From: Rheinheimera soli
GTDB lineage: Bacteria > Pseudomonadota > Gammaproteobacteria > Enterobacterales > Alteromonadaceae
Assembly: GCF_021290985.1 (NCBI RefSeq)
Contig: NZ_JAJOYU010000004.1
Span: forward strand, 1-64,000
Length of the DNA stretch: 64,000 bases
Direction of reading: 5' to 3'
A program made the translations under genes and the position numbers. The notes under the pieces were generated by a model. The model had not been told where the DNA came from. It saw only the letters and a program-made list of their open reading frames with translations, and made no database searches. Position 1 is the stretch's first letter, and every line of letters starts with the position of its first letter. Positions 39,076 to 49,581 of the stretch are shown piece by piece.

Positions 39076-39990
39076 ATGAGTGTAACAGTTTTCTATCGTG
39101 GCCGACATCGCCACTTCAGCTTTGGCAGTACGCCATCGCAACTGACAGTCACGGCCGTCTTACTTTTTTGTATTGCGTCTGGTGCAGGAGCAGCTTTTGC
39201 AAATCTGTTTCAGAAAGGTAATGCTGAACTTGAAAAAGTCCAGCTGAGCCGTGCCGCTGAAACAGAGGAAATTGCTGATATTCGCCGTCGCGCTGAAAAT
39301 CAGCTGGCTGCGTTGACGTCCAAAGTGGCAACACTGCAGGCGCAGGTGAACCGACTGAATATGGTCGGTGAACGGTTAATTGACGCCGCCAATTTATCGA
39401 CTGAAGAGTTTAACCTACATCAGGATCCCGCCATGGGCGGACCTGCGCAAACCTCTACTGAAATCAGTCTGGCTGAATTGAACGCCGTATTGTTACAGCT
39501 CAATGAGTTAGAACAAAACCTGCAATCAGAACAAACCCGTTTTGCGATGCTTGAATCTCTGGATTTGAATCACCATATAGGAAAAAGCGTTCAGTTATCG
39601 GGCCGCCCTGTATTAAGTGGTTATTTATCGTCGAGTTTTGGTGTGCGCAGTGATCCCTTTAGCGGAGAACCCGCAGTGCACCGTGGCGTAGATTTTGCTG
39701 GCAGGGAAGGTGATTCTATTTTCGCTACAGCAGGTGGTATAGTCACTTGGGCTGGCGAACGTTTTGGTTACGGTAAAATGGTAGAAATTGAGCATAGCGA
39801 TGGCTATCGCACCCGCTATGCTCACGCCAAAGAGACCACTGTTCAGGTAGGGCAGATGGTAACCAAAGGTCAGGAAGTTGCCATTATGGGCAGCACTGGT
39901 CGTTCAACCGGCCCCCATGTGCATTACGAAGTACTGAAAAATGGTCAGCAAATTGACCCTATGATGTTTGTTAATCGCCGTATTCAATAA
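39076..39990 (+). CDS. M23-family metallopeptidase, membrane anchored
   Basis: The 304-residue protein has an N-terminal membrane anchor (about 24-43), a periplasmic coiled coil (about 53-100, ENQLAALTSKVATLQAQVNR) and a C-terminal lysostaphin-like domain (about 180-300). Zinc ligands are in EPAVHRGVDFAG (H and D) and GPHVHYEVLKNG (H-x-H). It should cut peptidoglycan cross-links, or act as an amidase activator if inactive; the ligands look intact. It stands where enterobacteria have secM, just before secA, which is common in the Alteromonadales. Confidence 0.92.
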   Translation: MSVTVFYRGRHRHFSFGSTPSQLTVTAVLLFCIASGAGAAFANLFQKGNAELEKVQLSRAAETEEIADIRRRAENQLAALTSKVATLQAQVNRLNMVGERLIDAANLSTEEFNLHQDPAMGGPAQTSTEISLAELNAVLLQLNELEQNLQSEQTRFAMLESLDLNHHIGKSVQLSGRPVLSGYLSSSFGVRSDPFSGEPAVHRGVDFAGREGDSIFATAGGIVTWAGERFGYGKMVEIEHSDGYRTRYAHAKETTVQVGQMVTKGQEVAIMGSTGRSTGPHVHYEVLKNGQQIDPMMFVNRRIQ

Positions 39991-40050
39991 TACATACCCA
40001 GTTTCCTGAAGCAGGAGTTTCAGGGATGTGGGTAATAATGGCTCAGGCCG

Positions 40051-40065
40051 GACTCGGAGCGAGTC
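40051..40065 (+). promoter_or_regulatory. Hairpin in the secA leader
   Basis: GACTCG-GAG-CGAGTC is a perfect six-pair hairpin 25 bases before the secA start. An alternative pairing, CCTGAA (40005-40010) with TTCAGG (40019-40024), lies just upstream. It could affect secA translation. No SecM-type arrest peptide frame was found. Confidence 0.35.
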
Positions 40066-40090
40066 TCAACCAAGAAGTGGTATTTATAAA

Positions 40091-42802
40091 ATGTTTGGAA
40101 AATTTTTCGCCAAATTAATCGGTAGTCGTAATGATCGTTATTTAAAAAAGCTGAAAAAAACGGTTGATCTGATTAATAGCCTTGAACCTTCTTTTGTTGC
40201 CCTGACCGACGAACAACTCAAATTAAAAACTGCTGAATTTAAACAGCGTGTTGCAGATGGCGCCACACTGGATGATTTATTACCAGAGGCTTTTGCCACA
40301 GTGCGCGAAGCCAGTAAACGTGTGTTCAAGATGCGTCATTTCGATGTGCAGCTGATTGGTGGCATAGTGCTGCATCAGGGCAAAATCTCAGAAATGCGTA
40401 CAGGTGAAGGTAAAACCTTAACTGCTACTTTGCCAGCTTACTTAAATGCTTTAGGTGGTCAGGCTGTACACGTTATTACGGTCAACGACTACTTAGCTCG
40501 TCGTGATGCACAAACCAACGCGCCTTTATTTGATTTCTTAGGCTTAACTGTAGGTGTCAACGTGCCTGGTATGGGGCATTTGGATAAACAAGCCGCTTAC
40601 AGTGCTGATATCACTTATGGTACCAACAACGAATTTGGTTTTGACTATCTGCGCGACAATATGGCGTTTTCTGCTGTAGAGCGGGTTCAGCGCCATTTAG
40701 CTTACGCCATTATCGATGAAGTGGATTCGATCTTAATAGATGAAGCCCGTACTCCACTGATTATTTCTGGTCAGGCGGAAGACAGCTCAGAACTGTATCG
40801 TGTGATTAACACTGTAGTGCCTCAGCTGGTTAAGCAGGAAAAAGAAGACGAAGAAGGCGCTATGGGTGATGGTCACTTCACCATAGACGAAAAAGCCAAA
40901 CAAATTTATCTGACGGAGCTGGGTCAAATTCGTGTCGAAGAAATTCTGCAGGAACTGGGCTTAATTCAGCCGGGCGACTCTTTATTCTCAGCCGCTAATA
41001 TTACCCTGTTGCATCACACCTATGCCGCTCTACGCGCGCACAACCTGTTTAAGAAAGACGTGGACTATGTGATCAAGGATAACGAGATTGTTATTGTTGA
41101 TGAGCATACAGGCCGTACTATGGAAGGCCGTCGCTGGTCTGAAGGTTTGCACCAGGCCATTGAAGCCAAAGAAGGGGTTCGTATTAACCACGAAAACCAG
41201 ACTTTAGCTTCTATCACTTTCCAGAACCTGTTCCGTTTATACGACAAACTGGCGGGTATGACAGGTACAGCTGACACTGAAGCTTTTGAATTCCAATCTA
41301 TTTATGGTTTAGAAACTATAGTAGTTCCAACCAACAGACCTATGGTTCGTAAAGATATGCCTGACTTGGTCTATCTGACCGTAGAAGAAAAGTATCAGGC
41401 TATTATCAAAGACGTTGAAGAAAACCGTGCTCTGCTGCGCCCTATTTTGGTGGGTACGGCCTCTATTGAAAGTTCTGAATACCTGTCGAAATTGTTGCAT
41501 GACGCAAAAATCCCGCATCAGGTATTAAACGCCAAATTCCATGCTAACGAAGCACAAATTATTGCTCAGGCTGGTCAGCCAGGCACTGTCACTATCGCCA
41601 CTAACATGGCTGGTCGTGGTACGGATATAGTGCTGGGTGGTAATTTACAGGCTGAACTGGCTGCTTTAGGTGAAGTCAGTGCAGAACAAATTGAACAAGT
41701 GAAACAAGAGTGGCAAAAACGCCATGACGCTGTGATTGAGTCTGGTGGTTTGCATATCATTGGTACTGAACGTCATGAATCTCGCCGTATCGACAACCAG
41801 TTACGTGGTCGTTCAGGTCGTCAGGGCGATCCGGGTTCTTCACGTTTTTACCTGTCATTGGACGATGCCTTAATGCGTATTTTTGCTTCAGACCGTATGG
41901 CAGGCATGATGCGTAAATTGGGTATGGAACCTGGTGAAGCTATTGAGCACCCATGGGTCAGCCGCGCCATTGAAAACGCCCAACGCAAAGTTGAAGCCCG
42001 TAACTTTGATATCCGTAAGCAATTACTGGAATTTGATGACGTAGCAAACGACCAGCGTAAAGTGGTGTATGAGCAACGTAATGAGCTGATGGATACTGCT
42101 GATATCTCTGAGACTATCAATGCCATTCGCCACGATGTGGTTGCCTCTGTGCTGGACCAATACATTCCACCTCAGTCTCTGGACGAAATGTGGGATATTC
42201 CGGGCTTAGAAGCGCGTTTCCGCGCTGATTTCTCCATCGACATGCCTATTGCCAAATGGTTAGCGGATGATAAAAAACTGTTTGAAGAGAAGCTGCGTGA
42301 GCAAATCCACGAAGTCGTGGATAAATCTTACGAGCTGAAAGAGCATATGGTTGGCCCTGCAGTACTGCGTCAGTTTGAAAAGTCAGTGATGCTGCAAAGC
42401 TTAGACACGCACTGGAAAGAACACTTAGCGGCAATGGATCATCTGCGTCAGGGTATTAACCTGCGTGGTTACGCACAGAAAAACCCGAAGCAGGAATACA
42501 AGCGTGAAGCTTTTGAGTTGTTCTCTACTATGCTGGACAACCTGAAGCTGGACGTTATTGGTGTATTATCACGGGTACAAATTCGCGCTGCTGAAGACGT
42601 GGATGCTGTAGAAGAGCAACGTCGTAAAGCGGAAAGCACCGATATGCAATTCCAGCACGAGGAAATGGAACAAGTGGCGACTGAAGTGCCGCAAACCAGC
42701 CCTTCTGCCGTGTTTCGTGATGCGGAAAAAGTAGGACGTAACGATCCGTGCCCTTGTGGCTCTGGCAAAAAATACAAACAGTGTCACGGTAAGTTGGTTT
42801 AA
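40091..42802 (+). CDS. secA: Preprotein translocase ATPase SecA
   Basis: The 903-residue motor drives proteins through SecYEG. Walker [14 protein letters not shown] (about 102), DEAD-like [20 protein letters not shown] (about 206-225), the preprotein cross-linking domain (about 225-375), [16 protein letters not shown] (about 450) and [15 protein letters not shown] (about 505) are intact. The C-terminal zinc motif [13 protein letters not shown] binds SecB and lipid. The ATG at 40091 ([16 protein letters not shown]) fits the family. An upstream in-frame extension from 40028 has no support. Confidence 0.98.
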   Translation: MFGKFFAKLIGSRNDRYLKKLKKTVDLINSLEPSFVALTDEQLKLKTAEFKQRVADGATLDDLLPEAFATVREASKRVFKMRHFDVQLIGGIVLHQGKISEMRTGEGKTLTATLPAYLNALGGQAVHVITVNDYLARRDAQTNAPLFDFLGLTVGVNVPGMGHLDKQAAYSADITYGTNNEFGFDYLRDNMAFSAVERVQRHLAYAIIDEVDSILIDEARTPLIISGQAEDSSELYRVINTVVPQLVKQEKEDEEGAMGDGHFTIDEKAKQIYLTELGQIRVEEILQELGLIQPGDSLFSAANITLLHHTYAALRAHNLFKKDVDYVIKDNEIVIVDEHTGRTMEGRRWSEGLHQAIEAKEGVRINHENQTLASITFQNLFRLYDKLAGMTGTADTEAFEFQSIYGLETIVVPTNRPMVRKDMPDLVYLTVEEKYQAIIKDVEENRALLRPILVGTASIESSEYLSKLLHDAKIPHQVLNAKFHANEAQIIAQAGQPGTVTIATNMAGRGTDIVLGGNLQAELAALGEVSAEQIEQVKQEWQKRHDAVIESGGLHIIGTERHESRRIDNQLRGRSGRQGDPGSSRFYLSLDDALMRIFASDRMAGMMRKLGMEPGEAIEHPWVSRAIENAQRKVEARNFDIRKQLLEFDDVANDQRKVVYEQRNELMDTADISETINAIRHDVVASVLDQYIPPQSLDEMWDIPGLEARFRADFSIDMPIAKWLADDKKLFEEKLREQIHEVVDKSYELKEHMVGPAVLRQFEKSVMLQSLDTHWKEHLAAMDHLRQGINLRGYAQKNPKQEYKREAFELFSTMLDNLKLDVIGVLSRVQIRAAEDVDAVEEQRRKAESTDMQFQHEEMEQVATEVPQTSPSAVFRDAEKVGRNDPCPCGSGKKYKQCHGKLV

Positions 42803-42805
42803 AGC

Positions 42806-43210
42806 ATGACGCTCAAACTGGTTCATGTGGCTGTTGGTGTGATTTTAAAGGATCAACAGGTGTTGTTAGCGCTGCGCCCTGACAAATTACACCAGGGCGG
42901 CCGCTGGGAGTTTCCTGGTGGCAAAGTGGAAGCCGGTGAAACCACCAGTCAGGCTTTAGCGCGTGAACTGAAAGAAGAAGTCGATCTCGATATTGCAGCT
43001 TCAAGCCCTTGGTTTGAACTGCAGTATGCCTACCCTGAAAAAACAGTGTTGCTGGATATTCATCTCGTAAAAGACTTTGCAGGCGAAGCAAAAGGTCTGG
43101 AAGGGCAACCAGTGCGCTGGGTGCCTTTGTCGGAGCTGAGCCAGTATCAGTTCCCTGATGCCAATCAGCCGATATTAGATAAACTGCTTACTGAATTTGG
43201 GCAGCCGTAA
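42806..43210 (+). CDS. mutT: 8-oxo-dGTP diphosphatase MutT
   Basis: The 134-residue Nudix hydrolase removes 8-oxo-dGTP from the nucleotide pool. The Nudix box GGKVEAGETTSQALARELKE continues with EV, with a D where the consensus has a G. RWEFPGGK precedes it. It follows secA by three bases, as in E. coli, and is convergent with yacG. The start at 42806 matches family length. Confidence 0.93.
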   Translation: MTLKLVHVAVGVILKDQQVLLALRPDKLHQGGRWEFPGGKVEAGETTSQALARELKEEVDLDIAASSPWFELQYAYPEKTVLLDIHLVKDFAGEAKGLEGQPVRWVPLSELSQYQFPDANQPILDKLLTEFGQP

Positions 43211-43236
43211 CGGCCGTTTGGGATCGGTTTGAACGG

Positions 43237-43267
43237 GTAGGTGGGCGACCATAAAGGTCGCCCCTAC
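43237..43267. repeat. GTAGGGGCG-type hairpin repeat between mutT and yacG
   Basis: GTAGGTGGGCGACC pairs with GGTCGCCCCTAC around ATAAA with a two-base bulge. The right arm read on the other strand, GTAGGGGCGACC, belongs to the same REP-like family as copies at 17895 and 43581. It may serve as a terminator for both convergent genes. Confidence 0.7.
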
Positions 43268-43278
43268 AATTGAACCAT

Positions 43279-43509
43279 TTATTTAAAAAACTCGTTATCC
43301 TGTTCTAGCAACTCATTTTCTAACTGCTCTAATTGCTCCTCAGAAAGAGGCAAGTCAGCACGGCCTTTATCCGGTATTTTATGTTCTTCATTGGCCCATG
43401 CGCCTAAATCTATTAAACGACAACGGTCAGAACAAAAAGGCCGGAAAGCGGATTCAGGACCCCAGACGACATCTTTCTGGCAGGTCGGGCATTTGACGAT
43501 AGTGGCCAT
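43279..43509 (-). CDS. yacG: DNA gyrase inhibitor YacG
   Basis: This 76-residue zinc-finger protein has [11 protein letters not shown] (C-x-x-C) and [17 protein letters not shown] (C-x-x-x-C), the treble-clef signature of YacG, followed by an acidic tail. YacG binds the GyrB C-terminal region and inhibits supercoiling. It lies between mutT and zapD as in E. coli. Confidence 0.93.
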   Translation of the reverse strand: MATIVKCPTCQKDVVWGPESAFRPFCSDRCRLIDLGAWANEEHKIPDKGRADLPLSEEQLEQLENELLEQDNEFFK

Positions 43510-43580
43510 AAGGCGTACTCCGGAAGCAAATTCAAAGTGCGATAGTGTACCTCAGTCAGCAGATTTCAAGCGAGCAAATA

Positions 43581-43608
43581 GTAGGGGCGGTGGTTTATCC
43601 CCGCCCGT
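43581..43608. repeat. GTAGGGGCG-type dispersed repeat, copy 2
   Basis: GTAGGGGCGGTGGTTTATCC followed by CCGCCCGT. It differs from the copy at 17895 at only a few bases. It lies in the yacG-zapD gap. Confidence 0.75.
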
Positions 43609-43633
43609 CCAGAATTCCAATTAAATCTAAGAT

Positions 43634-43651
43634 TGGTTTATCCCCGCCCGT
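43634..43651. repeat. Partial dispersed repeat, copy 3
   Basis: TGGTTTATCCCCGCCCGT repeats the right part of copy 2 exactly, 43 bases further on. The left part is missing, so copies 2 and 3 look like a duplication with partial loss. Confidence 0.7.
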
Positions 43652-43679
43652 CTCGAATGACAAGTCTTCAGTTGATGGA

Positions 43680-44426
43680 CTAACAGCAGGCTAACTTAAA
43701 AGGAATCGCTTTATCCATAGTGGTGCGGCCTAAGCTGTCGCAAAGCTGCATAAAGCGTATCGCATAGCGATATCTGTTACCGCTGATGGTAGGGTAACTC
43801 TGGTATTCCATGGAGTACTCAATGCGCAGTAATTCAAACTGCTCGGTGTTACTTTGGAAAAAACCATTTTCAGCGGTTAACTCTTTAAACTGACCGCGCT
43901 CCCGAATAAAGGTCAATACATAAGAAATGGCAGTTTCAACCAGAGAGAGTTGGTCCAGCCATTCCGCCGCCGCTTTTTTACGTTGAGCTAAAGGCTGAGA
44001 AAACCAGTATTGCAGTTGAGGTAAATCAAAATAACAGGTGCCACCGGGAATAAAAAAACGTTGGCGCAGTGGGGCGAGGAATTTATCTTCTTTTAAGCTA
44101 TTGGCGAATTTTCCGCAACGCAATAAGTCACTTTGTAACCGCACCGCTTTTTGTAACATGCTTTGCAGCATATCATCTGAAATCGCAGGATGACGTGACC
44201 AATTGACCAAAGCTGATTCGCAACGCTCCACATCTTTAATCAGATCAGGGCGAACATCATTACGTTCCAATACTTCAATCAACGAAAATAGCGAGGTAAA
44301 AAAGCCCTGCTGTTGCCATTCTGTTTCCAGTGGTAGCAACTTAGTGACTTGCTGAAACAAGTACTCAACCCGCAAATAGGTGCGCACTTTTTCGTTCAGC
44401 GGATGTTCGTAGATGATTGAAGTCAT
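43680..44426 (-). CDS. zapD: Cell division protein ZapD
   Basis: The 248-residue cytoplasmic protein bundles FtsZ filaments by binding the FtsZ C-terminal peptide. Family features are IYEHPLNEKVRTYLRVEYLF (about 4-23), LFSLIEVLERNDVRPDLIKD (about 46-65) and GGTCYFDLPQLQYWF (about 128-142). The start at ATG 44426 is chosen over a TTG 21 bases upstream because MTSIIYEHPLNEK is the usual beginning. It sits between coaE and yacG, the standard order. Confidence 0.95.
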   Translation of the reverse strand: MTSIIYEHPLNEKVRTYLRVEYLFQQVTKLLPLETEWQQQGFFTSLFSLIEVLERNDVRPDLIKDVERCESALVNWSRHPAISDDMLQSMLQKAVRLQSDLLRCGKFANSLKEDKFLAPLRQRFFIPGGTCYFDLPQLQYWFSQPLAQRKKAAAEWLDQLSLVETAISYVLTFIRERGQFKELTAENGFFQSNTEQFELLRIEYSMEYQSYPTISGNRYRYAIRFMQLCDSLGRTTMDKAIPFKLACC

Positions 44427-44464
44427 AACTGAAACATTTGTTAACAATGTTCATTACCATAAAC

Positions 44465-45088
44465 CTAAGTAGAGCTTTTTGCTAGTTTTTCCTTGGCAAA
44501 CTGCTGATAACGCTGATGTAGTTGCAGTATTTGGGGGTGAAGCTGTGAAACAGGAACTGTATTGAGCAGAACGTCATCTGCACGTTGCAAACGTTCAGGC
44601 CGTGATATCTGACTGTTCAGAATGTTTTGTACTTGTTCTGCAGGCACCTGATCTCGTTGTATGGTGCGGCTGAGTTGCAGCTCTTCTGGCACATCCACAA
44701 CCAGCACCCGGTCCGTATAAGTTTGCAGGTTGTTTTCCAGCAGTAAAGGGGCAATCAGCAAGGCGTAATCCGATGTACAGGCGGCTAATTGTTGCAGCAA
44801 GCGTTGGCGGATCAGCGGATGTAATAAGTGATTCAGCCAGTGTTTTTCGGCTTCATCGGCGAAAATCCGGGCTCTGAGCGCAGCGCGATCCAACTGGCCA
44901 TCGCTTTGCAAAACGCTCTGGCCAAAATGCATCACTATCGCCGCCAAAGCGGGTTCGCCCGGCATTACCACATCGCGTGCCACTAAATCGGCGTCGACAC
45001 TTTGTATTCCTAAATCATGAAATAAATTGGCAACAGTGGTTTTACCGCTGCCGATACCGCCGGTCAGGCCTACAACGTATCCAGACAT
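44465..45088 (-). CDS. coaE: Dephospho-CoA kinase
   Basis: The 207-residue P-loop kinase performs the last step of coenzyme A synthesis. Motifs are VGLTGGIGSGKTTVANLF (about 6-23), VDADLVARDVVMPG (about 31) and LLIAPLLLENNLQTYTDRVL (about 110-129). It lies between pilD and zapD. The gene ends 38 bases before zapD and starts 18 bases after pilD, so it is probably transcribed with the pilus genes. Confidence 0.96.
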   Translation of the reverse strand: MSGYVVGLTGGIGSGKTTVANLFHDLGIQSVDADLVARDVVMPGEPALAAIVMHFGQSVLQSDGQLDRAALRARIFADEAEKHWLNHLLHPLIRQRLLQQLAACTSDYALLIAPLLLENNLQTYTDRVLVVDVPEELQLSRTIQRDQVPAEQVQNILNSQISRPERLQRADDVLLNTVPVSQLHPQILQLHQRYQQFAKEKLAKSST

Positions 45089-45106
45089 GCTTAAAGCCCC
45101 AATTCT

Positions 45107-45988
45107 TTAAAGGCCCATGGTGCCAAGATACCAGGCCGTTATATCTTTACCCCATAAAATAGCAATCCAGCCCGCAGCGGCTATATAAGGTCCAAAGGGG
45201 ATGGGAGTTGCTTTGCCTTTGCCCTGAATAAGCAGCATCAGTGATCCAAACACAGCACCTACTACAGAGGATAATAAAATAATCAGTGGTAACAGCTGCC
45301 AGCCAAGCAGGGCACCAAAAATGGCCAGCAGTTTAAAATCACCATAACCCATGCCTTCTTTGCCGGTCACCAGCTTAAAGAGCCAGAACACAGACCATAA
45401 ACTTAAGTAACCTGCAGCAGCACCAATCAGCGAGTCAGTGGGGGAGACGGTAAAACCTGTCACGCTAAGTAATAAAGCAAACCATAGCAGTGGCTGCGTG
45501 ATTTGATCGGGCAACAGCATTTTGTCGATGTCGATGAAAGACAAAGCGATCAGGCACCAGGTGACTAGCAAATAAATCAGCGTTTGTTCTGTTACACCAA
45601 AATGTATAGCCACCATTAAAGACAGTAAGCCAGTGAAAGCTTCAATAGCCGGATAGCGCACGCTGATAGGCGCTTTGCAATAACGGCATTTGGCTTTGAG
45701 TATTAGCCAACTAACAAGAGGAATATTGTCCAGAGCTGACAGCTGATGCTGACACTTAGGGCAATGTGAATGCGGTAAAGCCAGATTAAATCGGGTTTTT
45801 GTTTGCTCGGCGTTTTGATCAAAGTACTGTTGGTAGTCCTGTTGCCAGGCCAGTTCCATCATTTTCGGTAAACGGTAGATCACTACATTCAGAAAACTGC
45901 CTACAGCCAGACTAAACAGCACCACAACTACATAAAAGGTTACAGCTGATTGTTCAAACACTTGCACCAAAGGAGAGAAAAAATCCAT
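45107..45988 (-). CDS. pilD: Type IV prepilin peptidase and N-methyltransferase PilD
   Basis: The 293-residue inner-membrane enzyme cleaves and N-methylates prepilins. The zinc-binding cytoplasmic loop has two pairs of cysteines (CPKC, about 74, and CRYC, about 99). The aspartyl protease residues lie in SFIDIDKMLLPDQ (about 149) and GYGDFKLLA (about 213). Eight helices are visible. It overlaps pilC and would process PilA in the same cluster, and perhaps type II secretion pseudopilins elsewhere. Confidence 0.97.
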   Translation of the reverse strand: MDFFSPLVQVFEQSAVTFYVVVVLFSLAVGSFLNVVIYRLPKMMELAWQQDYQQYFDQNAEQTKTRFNLALPHSHCPKCQHQLSALDNIPLVSWLILKAKCRYCKAPISVRYPAIEAFTGLLSLMVAIHFGVTEQTLIYLLVTWCLIALSFIDIDKMLLPDQITQPLLWFALLLSVTGFTVSPTDSLIGAAAGYLSLWSVFWLFKLVTGKEGMGYGDFKLLAIFGALLGWQLLPLIILLSSVVGAVFGSLMLLIQGKGKATPIPFGPYIAAAGWIAILWGKDITAWYLGTMGL

Positions 45989-47208
45989 TACACAATACTG
46001 CCCAGTTGGAAGATCGGAAGATACATCGCGATAATAAGTCCGCCTATTAAGACACCTAATACAGCCATAATCAAGGGTTCCAGTAAGGCAGTTAATCCAT
46101 CGACCGCATCGTCTACCTCCTGCTCATAAATTGAAGCCACTTTCGCCAGCATACTGTCCAAGGCGCCAGACTCTTCGCCTATCGACACCATTTGATTCAC
46201 CATCTCTGGAAAAGCTGCGGTATTTTTCATTGCCAGATGCATCTGATTACCAGCGGCTACCTCTTCGCGTACTGACAAAATAGCGGCTCTGTATTTTTCG
46301 TTGCCAGCAGCCCCTGCAGCAGACTCCAAAGCTTCAATCAAAGGCACGCCAGCGGCGAAGGTAGTGGATAAAGTCCGGGCGTATCGTGCCACCGCAGCTT
46401 TATTTAAAATCATGCCCATAATAGGCATCTTTAAAATGGCGTGGTCTGCTGCGACTTTAAAACTCTGGCTGGTTTTGTAGGATTTAGACAAGATAAATAT
46501 CGCCGCTATGATGGCACCCAATACTATGTACCAGTAGCTTTGCATAAAATCAGAAATACCTAAGACAAATAAGGTAAAAGCCGGGAGTTCAGCACCCATG
46601 CTGCCAAAAATTTCGGCAAATTGGGGTACGACAAAAATTAATAAAATCGAGGTGACTATGCCTGCCACCACAATAACGGCTATAGGGTAAAACATGGCTT
46701 TTTTAATCTTGGACTTCAGCGCTTCGGCTTTTTCTTTATAAACGGCAATGCGGTCAAAAATTCTGTCCAAAGCACCGGACTGCTCACCGGATTTAACTAA
46801 ATCACAGTAGAGTTCATCAAAATAGTCTTTGTGTTCACGCAGCACCTCAGACAGAGGCGTTCCTCCTTGTACTTTTACAGAAATTTTTGCCATCAACTGG
46901 CGTAAGGTTTCATTGCTGGCACCGCTGGCAATCAAATCGATACTTTGTACTAAAGGCACACCAGCGCCCAACATAGTGGCAATTTGCCGGGTGACTACCG
47001 AAATGTCAGAAGATTTTATGCTGGGCTGAGTAAAGGACAGAGGTTTGCTTTTTTTCTTCACAGACGAAGGGGTAAAACCTTGTTGGCGTAATAAAGCTTT
47101 GGCTTCGGCCACGGAGCCAGCTCTGATTTCACCATTGCTGGTTTTACCCCGTCTGTTAATGCCTTTCCACAAGAAGATATCCAGCTGCTTTACTTTTACT
47201 TCGGCCAT
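45988..47208 (-). CDS. pilC: Type IV pilus inner-membrane platform protein PilC
   Basis: The 406-residue protein has two GspF domains (about 75-195 and 275-398), each with a helix-rich motif such as MLGAGVPLVQSIDLIASG and TFAAGVPLIEALESAAGA. Three membrane segments lie at about 172-195, 225-245 and 380-400. PilC couples the PilB motor to pilin assembly. Typical glycine-glutamate patterns GEQSGALD and GEESGALD are repeated in both halves. It lies between pilB and pilD. Confidence 0.97.
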   Translation of the reverse strand: MAEVKVKQLDIFLWKGINRRGKTSNGEIRAGSVAEAKALLRQQGFTPSSVKKKSKPLSFTQPSIKSSDISVVTRQIATMLGAGVPLVQSIDLIASGASNETLRQLMAKISVKVQGGTPLSEVLREHKDYFDELYCDLVKSGEQSGALDRIFDRIAVYKEKAEALKSKIKKAMFYPIAVIVVAGIVTSILLIFVVPQFAEIFGSMGAELPAFTLFVLGISDFMQSYWYIVLGAIIAAIFILSKSYKTSQSFKVAADHAILKMPIMGMILNKAAVARYARTLSTTFAAGVPLIEALESAAGAAGNEKYRAAILSVREEVAAGNQMHLAMKNTAAFPEMVNQMVSIGEESGALDSMLAKVASIYEQEVDDAVDGLTALLEPLIMAVLGVLIGGLIIAMYLPIFQLGSIV

Positions 47209-47239
47209 GATTCTAATCCTTGCTGCTCAGTTGATCGGC

Positions 47240-48937
47240 TTAGGCGTTAGTCACCCGGTTCACTTCTGCCAGGCTGGTGAGTCCTGCAGCTGCTTTTTTC
47301 AAGGCTGATTGGCGCAGGTTTGGAAAACCTTCGGTCTTAGCCTGGGCGGCAATATCCAGCGAATTAGCGCCTGCCATAATTTTAGCGGCAATTTGAGCTG
47401 TAATAGGCATGACTTCATAGATGCCCAAACGGCCTTTGTAGCCGCCAGTGCAGTGATCACAGCCCACAGGCTTGAAGAGTTTGAGCTGGCTGAGCTGTGC
47501 TGCCAAAAAACCTTGTTTTAAGGCTTCCTGCTCGGGTAGTTGTTCGGCGGCTTTACAGTGATTGCATAAGCGTCGTGCCAAACGCTGCGCGATGATCAGC
47601 GTGACTGAGCTTGCCACGTTATAAGCCGGCACTCCCATATTCAGTAAACGGGTTAAGGTTTCAGGTGCTGAGTTGGTGTGTAAGGTACTGAGCACCAAAT
47701 GGCCGGTTTGAGCGGCCTTAATAGCGATTTCTGCGGTTTCCAGATCACGTATTTCCCCAACCATAATCACATCAGGGTCCTGGCGTAAAAATGCCTTTAA
47801 AGCTGAAGGGAAGGTTAAGCCTGCTCTTGGATTCACCTGCACCTGGTTAATACCAGGCAGGTTAATTTCAACCGGATCTTCAGCTGTAGAAATATTGGTT
47901 TCTTCGGTATTAAGAATATTTAGCCCTGTATACAAAGACACAGTTTTGCCTGAACCTGTGGGGCCTGTGACTAAAATCATGCCTTGTGGTTGAGACAAAG
48001 CATCCAGATACAACTGCTTCTGTTCCGCCTCGTACCCCAAAATATCAATACCCAGCATAGCGCTGTCGGAGTCGAGGATACGCATCACTACTTTTTCGCC
48101 CCACAAGGTGGGCAAAGTACTGACCCGAAAGTCGATCGACTTTTTCTGCGACAGCTTAAGTTTAATGCGGCCATCCTGAGGCACACGTTTTTCAGCTATG
48201 TCTAATCTCGACATCACTTTTAAGCGGGCTGATAGACGCGTTGACAGAGCAACAGGGGGCGATGCAACTTCGTGCAAAATACCGTCAATACGAAAACGGA
48301 TACGATAGCTTTTTTCATAAGGCTCAAAATGCAGATCGGAAGCACCTTTGCGAATAGCGTCGTGCAGCATTTTGTTGATAAAAGAAATAATGGGCTGATC
48401 TTCACTGTCTGAACCTACAGTTTTTGTTTCTTCTTCATCACCGCCCGCCAAGCCCATTTTGGCCAAATCCCATTGGGTGTCGGTAAAACTGTCGGTGGCT
48501 GTAGTATCAAACAACTTGTCGATAGCTTTGTGCAGCTTATCAAACTCCACCACTATCATTTCGGCGTTCAGGCCGGTATTAAATTCAAAGTCTTCCACTG
48601 ACGTCATGTCAGTAGGGTCGACCACAGCCAGAAATAAGGTTTTGTGTCTTTTACTCAGCGGCAGAATATGGTGTTTGCGAATAAGCTTTTCGTTGCGTAA
48701 CTGTTCCGGGATGGCATTGATATCAAAAAAATCTAAATCCAAAGCGCTGTGCAGAGTAAAAGCAGCGGCGGCTTCCGCCAGAGCCTTCGACTGGATCAGC
48801 TTTTCGCCAATCAGCAAATCAGCAATAGTCTGATACTGATGGCTTTTTTCCTGCAGCAGTTTAGAGGTGTGCTGAGGATCAACTAAATTAGCTTGTTGTA
48901 AACGTTTTAATAATATCGAGTTTGGATTTAATGCCAT
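47240..48937 (-). CDS. pilB: Type IV pilus extension ATPase PilB
   Basis: The 565-residue ATPase powers pilus extension. N-terminal N1 domain about 1-150, then the catalytic region with Walker [14 protein letters not shown] (about 326), the Asp box [15 protein letters not shown] and Walker [20 protein letters not shown] (about 390). A His box [12 protein letters not shown] and a zinc tetracysteine (CNHC and CDHC, about 460-500) follow. Length fits PilB (566). The retraction ATPase PilT is not in this window. Confidence 0.97.
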   Translation of the reverse strand: MALNPNSILLKRLQQANLVDPQHTSKLLQEKSHQYQTIADLLIGEKLIQSKALAEAAAAFTLHSALDLDFFDINAIPEQLRNEKLIRKHHILPLSKRHKTLFLAVVDPTDMTSVEDFEFNTGLNAEMIVVEFDKLHKAIDKLFDTTATDSFTDTQWDLAKMGLAGGDEEETKTVGSDSEDQPIISFINKMLHDAIRKGASDLHFEPYEKSYRIRFRIDGILHEVASPPVALSTRLSARLKVMSRLDIAEKRVPQDGRIKLKLSQKKSIDFRVSTLPTLWGEKVVMRILDSDSAMLGIDILGYEAEQKQLYLDALSQPQGMILVTGPTGSGKTVSLYTGLNILNTEETNISTAEDPVEINLPGINQVQVNPRAGLTFPSALKAFLRQDPDVIMVGEIRDLETAEIAIKAAQTGHLVLSTLHTNSAPETLTRLLNMGVPAYNVASSVTLIIAQRLARRLCNHCKAAEQLPEQEALKQGFLAAQLSQLKLFKPVGCDHCTGGYKGRLGIYEVMPITAQIAAKIMAGANSLDIAAQAKTEGFPNLRQSALKKAAAGLTSLAEVNRVTNA

Positions 48938-48990
48938 ACAGATTCCCGGTGCTGGAGCTTGGCCTGTCTGGTCGTGCTTTATCCTGAGAA

Positions 48991-49013
48991 AAACGGCCCT
49001 GAACGGGCCGTTT
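48991..49013 (-). terminator. Terminator after pilA
   Basis: On the minus strand AAACGGCCC pairs with GGGCCGTTT, followed by TTCTC. It separates the pilin transcript from pilB, so pilin can be made in excess. Confidence 0.8.
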
Positions 49014-49034
49014 CTGATGCGCAGGGCTTAAAAA

Positions 49035-49409
49035 TTAAATACCACAACCTTTAATTGGAACTGCACCAGTACCTGTTAAGGCGCATGCCCAGGTAATATT
49101 CTGGCCCGCAGCAGCTGGCACTGCAGGGGTCATGGTGGCGGTAATACCATCATATGCAAGCGACAACACGCCGGCACCAGTACAGTTTGGAATAGCTACG
49201 CCTGAAGAGTCAGTGCAACCTAAAGACCCACTGGTGGCATAAGCTTCGGCGACTTTAATTTTTTGACCACCTAATGAAGCTACTGCGTTTGAGCCGCGGG
49301 CTTTGGCTGTGTAGTCCTGATAAGCAGGTAAAGCAATGGCAGCCAAAATACCGATGATCGCAACAACTATCATTAATTCAATAAGGGTAAAACCTTGATT
49401 ACGTTTCAT
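49035..49409 (-). CDS. pilA: Major type IV pilin PilA
   Basis: The 124-residue prepilin starts MKRNQG, the peptidase cleavage site, followed by [20 protein letters not shown] with Phe1 and Glu5 of the mature protein. The amphipathic helix continues [15 protein letters not shown]. Two cysteine pairs are visible (GCTD/NCTG and ACAL/GCGI), the latter probably closing the C-terminal D-loop. It is short for the family. AGGAGA lies before the ATG at 49409; the earlier in-frame start at 49436 is unlikely. The gene is first in pilA-B-C-D but separately terminated. Confidence 0.95.
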   Translation of the reverse strand: MKRNQGFTLIELMIVVAIIGILAAIALPAYQDYTAKARGSNAVASLGGQKIKVAEAYATSGSLGCTDSSGVAIPNCTGAGVLSLAYDGITATMTPAVPAAAGQNITWACALTGTGAVPIKGCGI

Positions 49410-49581
49410 GGAACATCTCCTGATTGGTATGCCCACTGTTGGGGCTACTTAATTCTGGTTAATATTTGTTATTAAGCAAGCTTTGCTCTGATGTTTAATT
49501 TCAGTTGCAAACAGAGCGGATAAAAAAAGTGAATTGTTGGTTAAATTACTGATTTTTATAGGCTCTCTCACTGAGTTTTTG

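Noticed and set aside
39991-40090. Possible secM gene before secA
   Set aside because: No reading frame with a signal peptide and a terminal arrest motif is present.
43237-43651. CRISPR-like array from short repeats near yacG
   Set aside because: The repeats differ in length and orientation and have no regular spacers; they fit REP-like elements.
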